A stretch of DNA of 64,000 bases from Halomonas sp. LBP4 (lineage in GTDB: Bacteria > Pseudomonadota > Gammaproteobacteria > Pseudomonadales > Halomonadaceae), in the NCBI RefSeq assembly GCF_003202205.1, contig NZ_PDOG01000001.1, positions 1,120,112-1,184,111 of the forward strand. Direction: 5' to 3'. Position numbers and translations under genes: made by a program. The first letter of the stretch is position 1. Each line of letters begins with the position of its first letter. The notes under the pieces were generated by a model. That model did no database searches. It had not been told where the DNA came from and worked only from the letters and a program-made list of their open reading frames with translations. Below, in pieces: positions 53,943 to 63,453 of the stretch.

Positions 53943-54818
53943 ATGCTCAGATGCCTGCCCCTTGCCCTGGCCCTCCTGCTCGTCACTCTCTCCACCCCGG
54001 CCCTGGCCGCTGGCCAGCCCCTGGTCTTCACCGCCATTCCCGACGAGGACGAGACGCGCCTGCAGCAACGCTTCCAGGCCGTGGCCGACTACCTCGCCGA
54101 GGCGCTCGATGTCGAGGTGCGCTTCATCCCGGTCACTTCCTACGCCGCCTCGGTCACCGCCTTTCGCAACAACCAGGTGCAGCTGGCCTGGTTCGGCGGC
54201 TTCACCGGCGTGCAGGCACGCCAGCTGGTGCCGGGCTCCCGGGCCATCGCCCAGGGCGTGGAGGACCCCGAATACCGCAGCTACTTCATCGCCAACCGGG
54301 CCATCGGCCTCGCGCCCCACGACGGTGACAGCGCCCCCGAGGGGCTGCGCGGCCTGACCTTCAGCTTCGGCTCCCGGAGCTCGACCTCCGGGCGCCTGAT
54401 GCCGGAGCACTACCTGCGCCGGGACCTCGGCGCGTCGCCCGACGAGCTGTTCGACCGGGTCGGCTTCAGCGGCAACCACAGCCGCACCATCGCGGTGGTG
54501 CAGTCCGGTGCCTACCAGGCCGGGGTGGTCAGCTACAAGGCCTGGGAGAACGAGGTGGCAAGCGGCAGCGTCGATGCCGAGCGCGTCCAGGTGATCTGGG
54601 AATCGCCGCCCTATCCCGACTACCAGTGGACGGTCCGCGGCGATGTCGACGAGCGCTTCGGCGATGGCTTCACCGAGCGCCTGCAACAGGCGCTGCTCGA
54701 CATGGATGACCCCAACCTGCTGGCCAGCTTCCCGCGCTCGGGCTTCATCCCGGCCGAGAACGACGACTACCGGGAAATCCTCGAGGTCGCGCAGTCCCTG
54801 GGGCTGATCGACGAATGA
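53943..54818 (+). CDS. Putative selenate/selenium ABC transporter substrate-binding protein (PhnD-like)
   Basis: A 291-residue periplasmic protein with a Sec signal peptide (cleavage near ALA-AG) and the phosphonate-binding-like fold: FTAIPDEDETRLQQRFQAVADYL, VQLAWFGGFTGVQARQLVPG, FGSRSSTSGRLMPEHYL. This subgroup is often encoded beside selD and is known as the putative selenate ABC transporter binding protein. It starts 99 bp after senA on the same strand. I infer selenium oxyanion uptake for selenoneine; the ligand is unproven. The ATG at 53943 is used because it starts the signal peptide, with AAGGG upstream. Confidence 0.82.
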   Translation: MLRCLPLALALLLVTLSTPALAAGQPLVFTAIPDEDETRLQQRFQAVADYLAEALDVEVRFIPVTSYAASVTAFRNNQVQLAWFGGFTGVQARQLVPGSRAIAQGVEDPEYRSYFIANRAIGLAPHDGDSAPEGLRGLTFSFGSRSSTSGRLMPEHYLRRDLGASPDELFDRVGFSGNHSRTIAVVQSGAYQAGVVSYKAWENEVASGSVDAERVQVIWESPPYPDYQWTVRGDVDERFGDGFTERLQQALLDMDDPNLLASFPRSGFIPAENDDYREILEVAQSLGLIDE

Positions 54819-55468
54819 CCATGCTGGCGCTGCATGACGCCGTCGCCGCCTATGGCGAGATCCGCGTGCTAGGCCCGCTGAGCCTGACGCTGACGCGTGG
54901 CGAGCGCGTGGCGCTGGTCGGCAGGAGCGGTGCCGGCAAGTCGACGCTGCTGTCGGTGATGTATGACCGCTGGCGCGACCAGGGGGCCGCCCTGATGCCC
55001 CAGGACCTCGGCCTGGTGGCCACGCTCTCGGTATTCCACAACGTCTACATGGGCCGGCTCGACCGGCACCCCTGGTGGCGCAACCTGCTGACCCTGGTGC
55101 GCCCGCGGCCGGGTGACGTGGCGGAGATCGGCGCCCTGCTCACCCGGCTCGGCCTCGACGACAGGCTCTGGACCCCCTGCGGCGAACTCTCCGGCGGGCA
55201 ACGCCAGCGCGTCGCCGTGGCGCGGGTCGTCCATCAGGGCGGCGGGATGCTGCTCGCCGACGAGCCGGTCTCGGCGCTGGATGGCCCCCTGTCCGAGGTG
55301 ACCCTGACCGCCCTGACCGATGCCTATCCGACCGCGGTGCTGGCCATGCACGACGTGGAACTGGCGCTGCGCTACTGCACCCGGGTGATCGGTATCCGGG
55401 ATGGCGCCATCGCCATCGACCAGCCCAGCCAGCGGCTGGCCGCCACCGACCTCCTGCCGCTCTACTGA
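54815..55468 (+). CDS. ABC transporter ATP-binding protein (selenium-type importer)
   Basis: A 217-residue ATPase with Walker A GRSGAGKST, Q-loop LMPQDLG, signature LSGGQRQRVAVARV and Walker B MLLADEPVSALD. It is short but complete. It overlaps the binding-protein stop (ATGA) and sits 2 bp before the permease, so the three are one operon. PhnC-like by type. Confidence 0.92.
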   Translation: MTMLALHDAVAAYGEIRVLGPLSLTLTRGERVALVGRSGAGKSTLLSVMYDRWRDQGAALMPQDLGLVATLSVFHNVYMGRLDRHPWWRNLLTLVRPRPGDVAEIGALLTRLGLDDRLWTPCGELSGGQRQRVAVARVVHQGGGMLLADEPVSALDGPLSEVTLTALTDAYPTAVLAMHDVELALRYCTRVIGIRDGAIAIDQPSQRLAATDLLPLY

Positions 55469-55470
55469 TC

Positions 55471-56958
55471 ATGCCGCTGACCGCCACCCGTCGCGTCACC
55501 CTGGGACTGATCCTGCTGGCCGGGGTGTGCCTGCTGTTCGGCGACTTCGAGATCAGTACCCACGCCCCCTGGCAGGCGCTGGGCCGCCTGTTCATGGGGC
55601 TGATCCAGCCCGACTTCTCCCGCGTCGACTTCCTCGGCGAGGCCCTGCTGCGGACGGTGGCCTTCGCCTTCACCGGCGTGGGGCTCGGCGCGGCGGCGGG
55701 CATGCTGCTGGCCCTGCTCTTCGGGCATGTCTGGGTGCGCACCTTCTGCGCCTTCATCCGCGCCATCCATGAGCTGTTCTGGGCGCTGATCTTCCTGCAG
55801 AGCTTCGGCCTGCACCCGATCACCGGGGTACTGGCCATTGCCATCCCCTACGCCGGCACCTTCGCCAAGGTCTATGCCGAGATCCTCGACGAGTGCGACC
55901 CGCAGCCGGAACGCACCCTGCCGCGGCGCGCCGGGCGACTCTCGGCGCTGGTCTACACCCGCATCAGTCAGGCCTGGCCGCACCTGGTCAGCTATACGGC
56001 CTACCGGCTCGAGTGCGGCCTGCGCTCCAGCGCGGTGATCGGCTTCGTCGGCATGCCGACCCTGGGCTTTCACCTCGCGGGCGCTTTCGCCCAGGGTCAC
56101 TACGCTACCGTCGGTGCACTGCTGCTGCTGTTCTACGCCCTCATCGCCTCCCTGCGGCTGTGGGCACGGCCACGGCTGCTGCCCCTCTACCTGCTGGCCT
56201 CCCCCTTCCTGCTGGGCACCGGGCTGCCGATCATGTGGAGCAACGTCGCGCGCTTCTTCACCGAGGACATCGTGCCCGCCCCGCTGCGCAACGGCGAGGG
56301 GCTCGGCGGCCTCCTGCCCTGGCTGGGTGACCTCCTCGCCCACCAGGCCCTGCCCGGCATCTGGAATACGCTGCTGCTGACCCAGATCGCCATGGTGCTC
56401 ACCGGCGCGCTGGCGATGACGCTGTTCCCGCTGATCTCTCATCATTTCACGGGGCGGCATTTCACTGGCCGGGTGCGCGGCGCCCTGGGGCATGGGGTAT
56501 TGGTGGTGATGCGCTCCACCCCGGAGTACCTGCTGGCCTTCATCCTGCTGCAGCTGTGGGGACCCTCGATGCTGCCGGCGGTGGTCGCCCTGGCGCTGCA
56601 CAACGGCGGCATCATCGGCCACCTGATCGGGCGCCGCAGCAACGAGATCCAGCTGCGCCAGGACGCCCCCGGTGGCATGAACCGCTACGCCTACGAGGTG
56701 GCGCCGCGCGTCTACGGCCCCTTCCTGGCGCTGCTCTTCTACCGCTGGGAGATCATCATGCGCGAGACGGCGATACTGGGCATTCTCGGCATCGCCACCC
56801 TGGGCTTCCACGTCGACAGCGCCATCCAGGAGCTGCGCTTCGACCGCGCCATGGTGCTCATCGTGATCACCGCCCTGCTCAACATCGGCGTGGATATTCT
56901 CGCCCGCCGGCTGCGCGCCCGCCTGCGCCTGAGCCACACCGCCCAGAGCGAGCCGTGA
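55471..56958 (+). CDS. ABC transporter permease, two PhnE-like domains fused
   Basis: A 495-residue membrane protein with two tandem permease domains of about 240 residues each. Each has an EAA-like loop: SAVIGFVGMPTLGFHLAGAF in the first half and ETAILGILGIATLGFHVDSAI in the second. One chain thus supplies both halves of the transmembrane channel. It ends the selenium-type ABC operon, and a strong terminator follows. Confidence 0.9.
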   Translation: MPLTATRRVTLGLILLAGVCLLFGDFEISTHAPWQALGRLFMGLIQPDFSRVDFLGEALLRTVAFAFTGVGLGAAAGMLLALLFGHVWVRTFCAFIRAIHELFWALIFLQSFGLHPITGVLAIAIPYAGTFAKVYAEILDECDPQPERTLPRRAGRLSALVYTRISQAWPHLVSYTAYRLECGLRSSAVIGFVGMPTLGFHLAGAFAQGHYATVGALLLLFYALIASLRLWARPRLLPLYLLASPFLLGTGLPIMWSNVARFFTEDIVPAPLRNGEGLGGLLPWLGDLLAHQALPGIWNTLLLTQIAMVLTGALAMTLFPLISHHFTGRHFTGRVRGALGHGVLVVMRSTPEYLLAFILLQLWGPSMLPAVVALALHNGGIIGHLIGRRSNEIQLRQDAPGGMNRYAYEVAPRVYGPFLALLFYRWEIIMRETAILGILGIATLGFHVDSAIQELRFDRAMVLIVITALLNIGVDILARRLRARLRLSHTAQSEP

Positions 56959-56981
56959 CAGGCCTGCCGCCCCGAGAGACG

Positions 56982-57008
56982 AACGCCCCTGCCGGCAGGG
57001 GCGTTTCT
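56982..57008 (+). terminator. Intrinsic terminator after the selenium ABC operon
   Basis: AACGCCCCTGC-cg-GCAGGGGCGTT followed by TCT; 11-bp perfect stem. It also lies at the end of the convergent ilvD gene. Confidence 0.88.
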
Positions 57009-57028
57009 ATATGGGACTCGGGACAGGG

Positions 57029-58717
57029 TCAGTCCGGCAGATCGGTCACCGCACCGGTGGAGGCGGAACTCACCGCCCTGGCGTACTTGGCCAGCACGCC
57101 GCGGGTGTAGCGCGGTGCCGGCTGCCGCCAGGCGGCGCGACGGCGCATCAGCTCATCGTCGGAAAGCCCCACCTCGATGGTGTCGGCCTCGGCGTCGATG
57201 GTGATGGTGTCACCGTCCTCCACCAGCGCCAGCGGCCCCCCGTCGAAGGCCTCGGGTGTCACATGGCCGACCACGAAGCCGTGGCTGCCGCCGGAGAAGC
57301 GCCCGTCGGTGATCAGCGCCACATCGTTGCCGAGCCCCCGGCCCATGATCGCCGAGGTCGGGGTGAGCATCTCGCGCATGCCCGGCCCGCCCTTCGGCCC
57401 CTCGTAGCGGATCACCACCACGTCGCCGGCCACCACGCTGCCGTCGTTGATGCGCGCCTGGGCCTCCTCCTCGGAGCCGAAGACCCGGGCCGTGCCCGAG
57501 AACCGGGTGCCCTCCTTGCCGGTGATCTTGGCCACCGCCCCTTCCGGCGCCAGGTTGCCGTAGAGGATCCGCAGGTGGCTCTCGGCCTTGAGCGGCGCCT
57601 CCAGCGGGGCGATGATCGCCTGCCCCTCGGGATAGGGCGCCACGTCCGCCAGGTTTTCGGCGAGCGTCCGGCAGGTGGCCGTCAGGCAGTCGCCGTGCAG
57701 CAGCCCGGCGTCGAGCAGCGTCTTCATCAGCGGCTGGATGCCGCCGATCTCGACCAGCTCGCTCATCATGTAGTGGCCGCTGGGGCGCAGGTCGGCGAGC
57801 ACCGGCACCCGCTTGCCGAGGGCGGTGAAGTCCTCGAGGGAGAGCTCGACCCCCATGGTGCGGGCCATGGCGATCAAGTGCAGCACCGCATTGGTCGAGC
57901 CGCCCAGGGCGATCACCACGGTGATGGCGTTCTCGAAGGCCTCGCGGGTCATGATGTCCGACGGCTTGATGTCGCGCTCGAGCAGTTCGAGCACCGCCGC
58001 ACCAGCGGCTTCGCAGTCGTCGCGTTTCGCCTGCGATACCGCGTTCTGGGCCGAGCTGCCCGGCAGGCTCATGCCCAGCGCCTCGATGGCCGAGGCCATG
58101 GTGTTGGCGGTGTACATGCCGCCGCAGGAGCCTGGGCCGGGGATTGCCGTCTCCTCGATCTGCTTCACCTCGATCAGGTCGAGATCGCCGCGGCTGTAGG
58201 CGCCCATGGCCTCGAACACCGAGACGATATCGGTGTGCCCGGCACCAGGCAGGATGGTGCCACCGTAGACGAAGACGCTGGGCCGGTTCAGCCGCGCCAG
58301 GCCCATCAGGCAGCCCGGCATGTTCTTGTCGCAGCCGCCGATCGCCACCAGGCCGTCGAAGCCCTCGCAGCCCGCCACCGTCTCGATGGAGTCGGCGATC
58401 ACCTCCCGCGACACCAGCGAGTACTTCATGCCCTCGGTGCCGTTGGCGATGCCGTCGGAGATGGTGATGGTGTTGAAGATCACGCCCTTGCCCCCGGCAC
58501 CGTCGGCACCGGCACTGGCGCGTTCGGCCAGCTCGTCGATATGGCTGTTGCAGGGGGTGAGGTTGCTCCAGGTCGAGGCGATGCCCACCTGGGGCTTCAC
58601 GAAATCTTCGTCGGTGAAGCCCACCGCCCGCAGCATGGCACGGCTGGCGGCCTTGCCGGGGCCATCCACCACCGGGGCGGAGTGGCGTCGGCGGGGATCC
58701 TGTGGTGTATCGCTCAT
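57029..58717 (-). CDS. ilvD: Dihydroxy-acid dehydratase IlvD
   Basis: A 562-residue iron-sulfur dehydratase of branched-chain amino acid synthesis. Cluster cysteines lie in [31 protein letters not shown] and [14 protein letters not shown]. The length fits the shorter IlvD class. It converts dihydroxy acids to 2-keto acids for Val, Ile and Leu. Family members also act on sugar acids, but nothing nearby suggests that. AGGAG precedes the ATG. Confidence 0.9.
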   Translation of the reverse strand: MSDTPQDPRRRHSAPVVDGPGKAASRAMLRAVGFTDEDFVKPQVGIASTWSNLTPCNSHIDELAERASAGADGAGGKGVIFNTITISDGIANGTEGMKYSLVSREVIADSIETVAGCEGFDGLVAIGGCDKNMPGCLMGLARLNRPSVFVYGGTILPGAGHTDIVSVFEAMGAYSRGDLDLIEVKQIEETAIPGPGSCGGMYTANTMASAIEALGMSLPGSSAQNAVSQAKRDDCEAAGAAVLELLERDIKPSDIMTREAFENAITVVIALGGSTNAVLHLIAMARTMGVELSLEDFTALGKRVPVLADLRPSGHYMMSELVEIGGIQPLMKTLLDAGLLHGDCLTATCRTLAENLADVAPYPEGQAIIAPLEAPLKAESHLRILYGNLAPEGAVAKITGKEGTRFSGTARVFGSEEEAQARINDGSVVAGDVVVIRYEGPKGGPGMREMLTPTSAIMGRGLGNDVALITDGRFSGGSHGFVVGHVTPEAFDGGPLALVEDGDTITIDAEADTIEVGLSDDELMRRRAAWRQPAPRYTRGVLAKYARAVSSASTGAVTDLPD

Positions 58718-58830
58718 GGGGCGGACTCCTGGTCGATTGGGATTGACCTTCAGAGGGTGGCTGGCGCAGGCCGGCCTGGCAACCCGCCTGGGGCGACGGC
58801 CCCGCCCCTGCTGCCCTGTCGGCGATGGCC

Positions 58831-59526
58831 TCAGCGGGAATGCACGGCGTCGTGGAAGGCCCGCTCCTTGGCCACCGTCTCGCGGAAGCGCTCGGCCATG
58901 CGCGCGAAGGCCGCGTCATCCAGCCTGGCCGCCTCCTCGTCCAGGCGCCGGCGCAGCCAGGCGACGAAGTCCTGGAAGGCCGGGTTGTCGTGCAGGTCGA
59001 TCCACTCCCCCATCAGGGGGGGCAGCCCTTCGGCGCGGGTGACCCGCCGGGCCCATTCCAGGTAGAGCCACTCCGTGACCACCAGCACCGCCAGCATCTC
59101 GGCATAGCTGCCGTGCATGCCGGTGTCGTGCAGCAGGCCGCGGAAGTCTCGAGTCGGCGCCAGGTAGTCGGGCGCCACGCGGGCCTGCTCCGGCACCCCG
59201 AAGGCCTCGAAGGTGCGCTGGAAGACGCTGTTCTCGTCGCTGGTCAGCATGCCCATGAACTGGCCCAGCACCACGCGGTCGGCCATGCACGGTGCATGGC
59301 CGATGGCATGGCCGATCAGCGCGGTGAAGGGGTCGACGAAGCCGTAGTCCTGCACCATGTAGGCGGCGAAGGCCTCGCCGGAGAGCCGCCCCTCGGCCAG
59401 GGCATCGAACAGCGGATGGTTCACCGTGGCCGACCAGTCGGGCTCGCTGATCTCACGCAGCCAGTCAGTGATGCGTGCCGATTCGCGGCCGGCGGCCCAG
59501 GCGTTCCAGGTCGAGCGGGTGGTCAT
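58831..59526 (-). CDS. tenA: TenA-family thiaminase II, Cys-less (TenA_E-like)
   Basis: A 231-residue all-helical TenA protein with [29 protein letters not shown] at the start. The segment that in thiaminase II holds the catalytic Cys (PCYWLY in Bacillus TenA) reads VTEWLY here, so the Cys is replaced by Thr and a Glu follows. This fits the TenA_E branch, which salvages pyrimidine from degraded thiamin. It is translationally coupled (ATGA at 59523-59526) to the riboswitch-controlled transporter. Confidence 0.86.
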   Translation of the reverse strand: MTTRSTWNAWAAGRESARITDWLREISEPDWSATVNHPLFDALAEGRLSGEAFAAYMVQDYGFVDPFTALIGHAIGHAPCMADRVVLGQFMGMLTSDENSVFQRTFEAFGVPEQARVAPDYLAPTRDFRGLLHDTGMHGSYAEMLAVLVVTEWLYLEWARRVTRAEGLPPLMGEWIDLHDNPAFQDFVAWLRRRLDEEAARLDDAAFARMAERFRETVAKERAFHDAVHSR

Positions 59527-60929
59527 CGGGCGTCTCCTTCGCGTGCCAGGGGGAATCGGGAAGCCGGCCGGCGCCAGGCGATCAACAGGCTGACCAGGGT
59601 CGACGCCAGCAGGGCGCCGAGGAACGGCGGCAGGGTCGGGATGCTGTCCGGGAAGCTGGCCACCAGCACTCCGCCCGCCAGGCTGCCCTGGGCCACCCAG
59701 CCGGGCAGGATGGCGCCGAGCAGACCCGCCACGCCGCCGGCCACCGCCGCCAGCGGGCTCATGCGCCGCCACAGGCCCAGCAGCACCGGCACCACGATGG
59801 CGGCACACAGCAGGTCGGCGATCAGGAACAGGCGCAGCACCGAGAGCCCCTGCAGCGCCACCCACACCACCGGGACCATCAGCACCACCGTGGCCAGACG
59901 CGCCGCCCCGACGGAGAGCCCGCGCCGACCGGCGCTGGCCACCGCCAGCGAGGCGATGGCGTTCTGCAGGGTATCCACGCTGGAGGCCACCAGGGTCACC
60001 GCCAGCACCAGTGCCGGCAGGCCCAGCCACGCCGGCGCGGCGGACAGCAGCGCGAAGAAGGGAATCGGCGGCTCGCCCAGCGGCAGCCCGCTCATGGCCG
60101 CCAGCATGCCCAGGGCACCGATCGCCAGGATCACCAACAGGGTGCTGACCCCGCCCAGCAGGGCGCCACGACCCAGCGCCCGATCATTCTCGGCCGCCCA
60201 GATGCGCTGCCAGTAACCCTGATGGAAGAGGTTGGCCGCGGTCACCGCGATCACCAGCGTCAGCGCCACGCTCAGGGCACTGCCCACCGGAATCGAGGGC
60301 ATCACCGCCCCCACCGGCATCTCCGGCAGCCGCCATACCGCCACCCCACCGACCAGTGCCAGCAGGGCCAGCAGCAGCCACGCCTGCCAGCGGTCGGTGG
60401 CCAGGCTGGCGCGCAGCCCCCCCAGCACCGTATAGACCAGGGTGACCACCGCCACGCCCATCACCACCAGCGCCGGCGGCACCTCGGAGAGCAGCGCGGC
60501 GATGGCGCCGATGGCGGTCAGTTCCGCCGCCAGGAAGCAGGCCATGTAGAGGATCGAGACCAGCGATACCCAACGGCGCACCCCGGGTCCGTAGCAGGCC
60601 TCGGCAAACTCGCCGATGCTGCGCCCTTCCGGAAGGTGACGGCGGATCGCCGGGCCGTAGAGCCCCAGCACGAGGAACGGCAACGACGAGCCGATGGCGT
60701 AGCCGGCCAGCGCCACCGGGCCGACGAAGGCACCGATCTCCGGCGGTGCGAAGAGAATCCAGGCCCCCATGCTCGAGGCCAGGAACGACAGCCCCAGGGT
60801 CGAGGCGGTCTGGGAGTTGCGGGCGGTGACATAGTCGTCGAGGGGGCCGCCTGCACGGCGGGCCCTGAGGCCGAGAACGGCAAAACAGAGCAGCGCCGCG
60901 CCGAGCACGGCAGACGTCAGGTAGGGCAT
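59523..60929 (-). CDS. Sodium:solute symporter under TPP riboswitch, likely thiamin-precursor importer
   Basis: A 468-residue, about 13-helix member of the Na+:solute symporter (SSS) family: DYVTARNSQTASTLGLSFLASSMGAWILF near the start and LVASSVDTLQNAIASLAVAS in the centre, which is the usual Na+-site region. A TPP riboswitch directly precedes it and tenA follows. I infer uptake of thiamin or its pyrimidine breakdown products, similar to the predicted ThiV class. GGAGGA at the 3' end of the riboswitch is its ribosome-binding site. Confidence 0.85.
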   Translation of the reverse strand: MPYLTSAVLGAALLCFAVLGLRARRAGGPLDDYVTARNSQTASTLGLSFLASSMGAWILFAPPEIGAFVGPVALAGYAIGSSLPFLVLGLYGPAIRRHLPEGRSIGEFAEACYGPGVRRWVSLVSILYMACFLAAELTAIGAIAALLSEVPPALVVMGVAVVTLVYTVLGGLRASLATDRWQAWLLLALLALVGGVAVWRLPEMPVGAVMPSIPVGSALSVALTLVIAVTAANLFHQGYWQRIWAAENDRALGRGALLGGVSTLLVILAIGALGMLAAMSGLPLGEPPIPFFALLSAAPAWLGLPALVLAVTLVASSVDTLQNAIASLAVASAGRRGLSVGAARLATVVLMVPVVWVALQGLSVLRLFLIADLLCAAIVVPVLLGLWRRMSPLAAVAGGVAGLLGAILPGWVAQGSLAGGVLVASFPDSIPTLPPFLGALLASTLVSLLIAWRRPASRFPLAREGDAR

Positions 60930-60935
60930 GTCGCG

Positions 60936-61029
60936 CTTCCTCCGCCGGTGTGAACCGGGTCAGGTTCCAGGGTCGGCGCTCGTGGCCCTCTCAGCCCGCG
61001 CGGCAAGGTGCGGCGGGACTCCCCTGGCG
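60936..61029 (-). ncRNA. TPP (thi-box) riboswitch
   Basis: On the minus strand the conserved thi-box elements occur in order: GGGGAGTCC near the 5' end, GGGCTGAGAGGG in the pyrimidine-sensing arm, then GACCCTGGAACCTGACCCGG and the closing GGCGGAGGAAG. The last helix strand contains the Shine-Dalgarno sequence of the transporter gene, so TPP binding should block translation. Confidence 0.95.
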
Positions 61030-61154
61030 ACAGTGGATGTAATATTGTGAACGAACCTCAAGTTACGGCCACAGGGGCCGACATAACGTTCGATCCGATA
61101 GCATGACACAACAACGCCGGATTTCGAACGACCATCCTCGCTGGGAACCCGCTC

Positions 61155-61832
61155 ATGCCGTTTACCGAAGCCAAGGAACACGCCCCCGGGCGCCTGCATG
61201 CCATCTTCGCCGCCCCTTACTCCGCCTTCGACAACCTGGTGCCCGAGCGCCACCTGCACCTGCGCGTGGCCGTCGAGGCGCTGGTCGGCCAGCCCATGGC
61301 CGATGGCCGGCTGCTCCTGCGCGTGATCCATGGCTGGGAAAACGGCTACTTCGAACCCGGCGACCTCAAGCACAGCGACCACCGGATCGGTTCGCTGGAC
61401 GACCTGCGCGATATTGCCACCCGCTATCACCGGGCCTTCGAGGCCCAGGCGCCCCTGCCCCGCGACGACGCCTCGCTGCTGGCCGGGCCGCTGGCCGCCG
61501 CCATCGCCGCCGCCGAGGCCGCCGGCCAGTCCCTCGACGACGAGACCCGCACCAGCCCCGCCCGCTGGCCCGCCTTCGAGCACGGCCTCACCCTCTATAC
61601 CTTCTTCAAGGTCTACCACCGCCTCACCTATGGCGAGGACGACGCCTACCGCGCCATCCACTGCGAGACGCCCGACGGCCCCCGCGAGATCCACGAGTTC
61701 CACCTAGAGGAAGGCGAGTTCGCCGTGATCGCCCCCGCCGAGGGAGAGGCCGGCGACAGCGTGCTGCTGCTGCACGAGAGCCAGCTCAAGCCGGTGCTGC
61801 AGTTGCTGGAGGAGTGCCGACCCTTCAGCTGA
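61155..61832 (+). CDS. Unrecognised cytosolic protein
   Basis: A 225-residue soluble protein with no signal peptide or membrane segment. The N-terminal part (MPFTEAKEHAPGRLHAIFAA) and C-terminal acidic end are not from a family I know. The centre has FEHGLTLYTFFKVYHRLTYG. Codon use fits neighbouring genes and it starts with ATG after GGGAAC. It is divergent from the riboswitch operon and convergent with an HNH gene five bases away. No function proposed. Confidence 0.75.
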   Translation: MPFTEAKEHAPGRLHAIFAAPYSAFDNLVPERHLHLRVAVEALVGQPMADGRLLLRVIHGWENGYFEPGDLKHSDHRIGSLDDLRDIATRYHRAFEAQAPLPRDDASLLAGPLAAAIAAAEAAGQSLDDETRTSPARWPAFEHGLTLYTFFKVYHRLTYGEDDAYRAIHCETPDGPREIHEFHLEEGEFAVIAPAEGEAGDSVLLLHESQLKPVLQLLEECRPFS

Positions 61833-61836
61833 TTCG

Positions 61837-62601
61837 CTACTGGCGAAAGCACTCACGGAAGTGCCAAGCCAGGTACTCGCGATTGGGATAGGTCGCTGGG
61901 GGCAGATCGAGAGGCTGTCCGTCGAGATCCATCAACTGGCCTTTCAGCCGGCCATTGTGGTGACCCTCAGCCAGTTCGTGAGAGACGCAAATGCGCCCCC
62001 GAGCATCGATCGCCAACAAACCCTTGTCGAAGGCGCGATCATGCAAGGCGTTGAGACAGAGCCCGTTGGCCGGGTCGAGGCGTGATTCGGGACGTTCCTC
62101 CCAGGGGACGATATGGCTAGCGATTAGCAGGTCCTCATGGCACAGCCCGGTGATCACACAGCGAGTGTCATAGCGGATCATCACTGCCTTGCGGAAGAGC
62201 GGCTGCCCCACGCGCCGCTTCTGCAGTCCCACGGAGTCCTTGCCCGTATAGTCAGGCTCCCGTTTGCCCTCACCTTGCTCCATCTCTCCATGGAGCGACA
62301 ACCAGGCCTCCTCGCACTCACGTGCCACGGTTTCCGGTTCTGCGATAAAGCGTTGCCAAAGCAGGCGGTCCTGTTGGGATGCACCTGAGAGCCCCTTCTT
62401 GCCCAGCGCCAGCACCTCGGGATCGAGACTAGCGTAATTGGAGAGCTTCATAGCAACCGAATTGGCCGAGCGGCTCAGATACTCGGCCAACTGGATGACT
62501 TCAGGCCGTCCCCGGTGTAACTGCCCAAACGTCAGTCGGCAGTAGAGTGACAACACCTGTAGCCGGTCTTGATCCGTCCATGCCTTTCTTTCCGTTGTCA
62601 T
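61837..62601 (-). CDS. HNH endonuclease domain protein
   Basis: A 254-residue protein with a C-terminal HNH nuclease motif: CVITGLCHEDLLIASHIVPW, then DPANGLCLNALHDRAFDKGL, with the three catalytic His/Asn residues in place. The N-terminal ~90 residues resemble a helical DNA-binding region (LFGQLHRG-like patterning around residues 20-60). Such solitary HNH proteins occur in restriction or defence contexts, but no methylase or phage gene is near. Its DNA is somewhat less GC-rich than the flanks, which may mean later acquisition. Confidence 0.85.
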   Translation of the reverse strand: MTTERKAWTDQDRLQVLSLYCRLTFGQLHRGRPEVIQLAEYLSRSANSVAMKLSNYASLDPEVLALGKKGLSGASQQDRLLWQRFIAEPETVARECEEAWLSLHGEMEQGEGKREPDYTGKDSVGLQKRRVGQPLFRKAVMIRYDTRCVITGLCHEDLLIASHIVPWEERPESRLDPANGLCLNALHDRAFDKGLLAIDARGRICVSHELAEGHHNGRLKGQLMDLDGQPLDLPPATYPNREYLAWHFRECFRQ

Positions 62602-62662
62602 GACTTCCCCTCAACGTCCCTGCCTCGAGCCTACGTCGGGACCTTTGGAGAAGCCAGTCTGC

Positions 62663-63253
62663 TCACTTCTCCCTCGGCACCCGGCCCATCAGGTAGAATT
62701 CCTCGTTGGGCGGGGTGCCGGCGAGGGTGACCAGGCGGTTGGACATGCCGAAGAAGGCGGCGATGGCGCCGATGTCCCAGATGTCGTCCAGGGTGAAGCC
62801 AGCCTCGAGCAGGCGGGCCTGCCACGCGTCGGTGAGCTCGCCCACCTCCAGGCCCGTGTGGAAGGCGAAGTCGAGCATCACCCGGTGGCGCTCGCTCAGG
62901 TCGGCGACGCGGTGGTTGACGGCGACCTGGTCGGCGAGCAGCGGGTCCTTGCTGTAGATGCGCACCAGGGCGCCGTGGGCCACCACGCAGTAGAGGCAGC
63001 GGTTGCGCCCACTGGTGGCCACCACGATCATCTCCTTCTCGGCCTGGGTCAGGGTGTCCGACTCGCGCTCCATCAGGGCGTCGTGATAGGCGAAGAAGGC
63101 GCGGAATTCGGCCGGGCGATGGGCCAGCATCAGGAAGACATTGGGCACGAAGCCGGCCTTCTCCTGCACCGCCAGCATGGCGTCGCGGATGTCATCGGGC
63201 AGGTCGTGGATCGACTCGGGAACGGGAAATCGGCTGATGGGCTGGGTCACCAC
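62663..63253 (-). CDS. AhpD/CMD-family peroxidase-related protein
   Basis: A 196-residue carboxymuconolactone-decarboxylase-fold protein with the redox CxxC plus His motif in RCLYCVVAHGALV. It matches uncharacterised peroxidase-related enzymes close to AhpD, which remove hydroperoxides using the Cys pair. The start is GTG at 63253 after AGGAG. Single gene. Confidence 0.87.
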   Translation of the reverse strand: MVTQPISRFPVPESIHDLPDDIRDAMLAVQEKAGFVPNVFLMLAHRPAEFRAFFAYHDALMERESDTLTQAEKEMIVVATSGRNRCLYCVVAHGALVRIYSKDPLLADQVAVNHRVADLSERHRVMLDFAFHTGLEVGELTDAWQARLLEAGFTLDDIWDIGAIAAFFGMSNRLVTLAGTPPNEEFYLMGRVPREK

Positions 63254-63453
63254 GGGGCGCTCCTGGGGTTGTGGGTCTTGTGATCAGGCGTAACCTACAG
63301 CTAACGTCAACGTCAAGCATCTTGTCCAGTCGCATATGAAGCGGCCCGCCTCCCTTCCCCGGCGACCAACCTCCCGCGGGGATTGCCCCACGATGCAAGG
63401 TCGGCCACTATCGCTCCATGGGGGCCGGCCGTCCTTCTCGACCTGGGAGGCGG

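Noticed and set aside
53943-56958. Phosphonate importer PhnCDE
   Set aside because: No phn catabolic genes; the position after selD-senB-senA favours selenium oxyanion uptake, although the ligand is untested.
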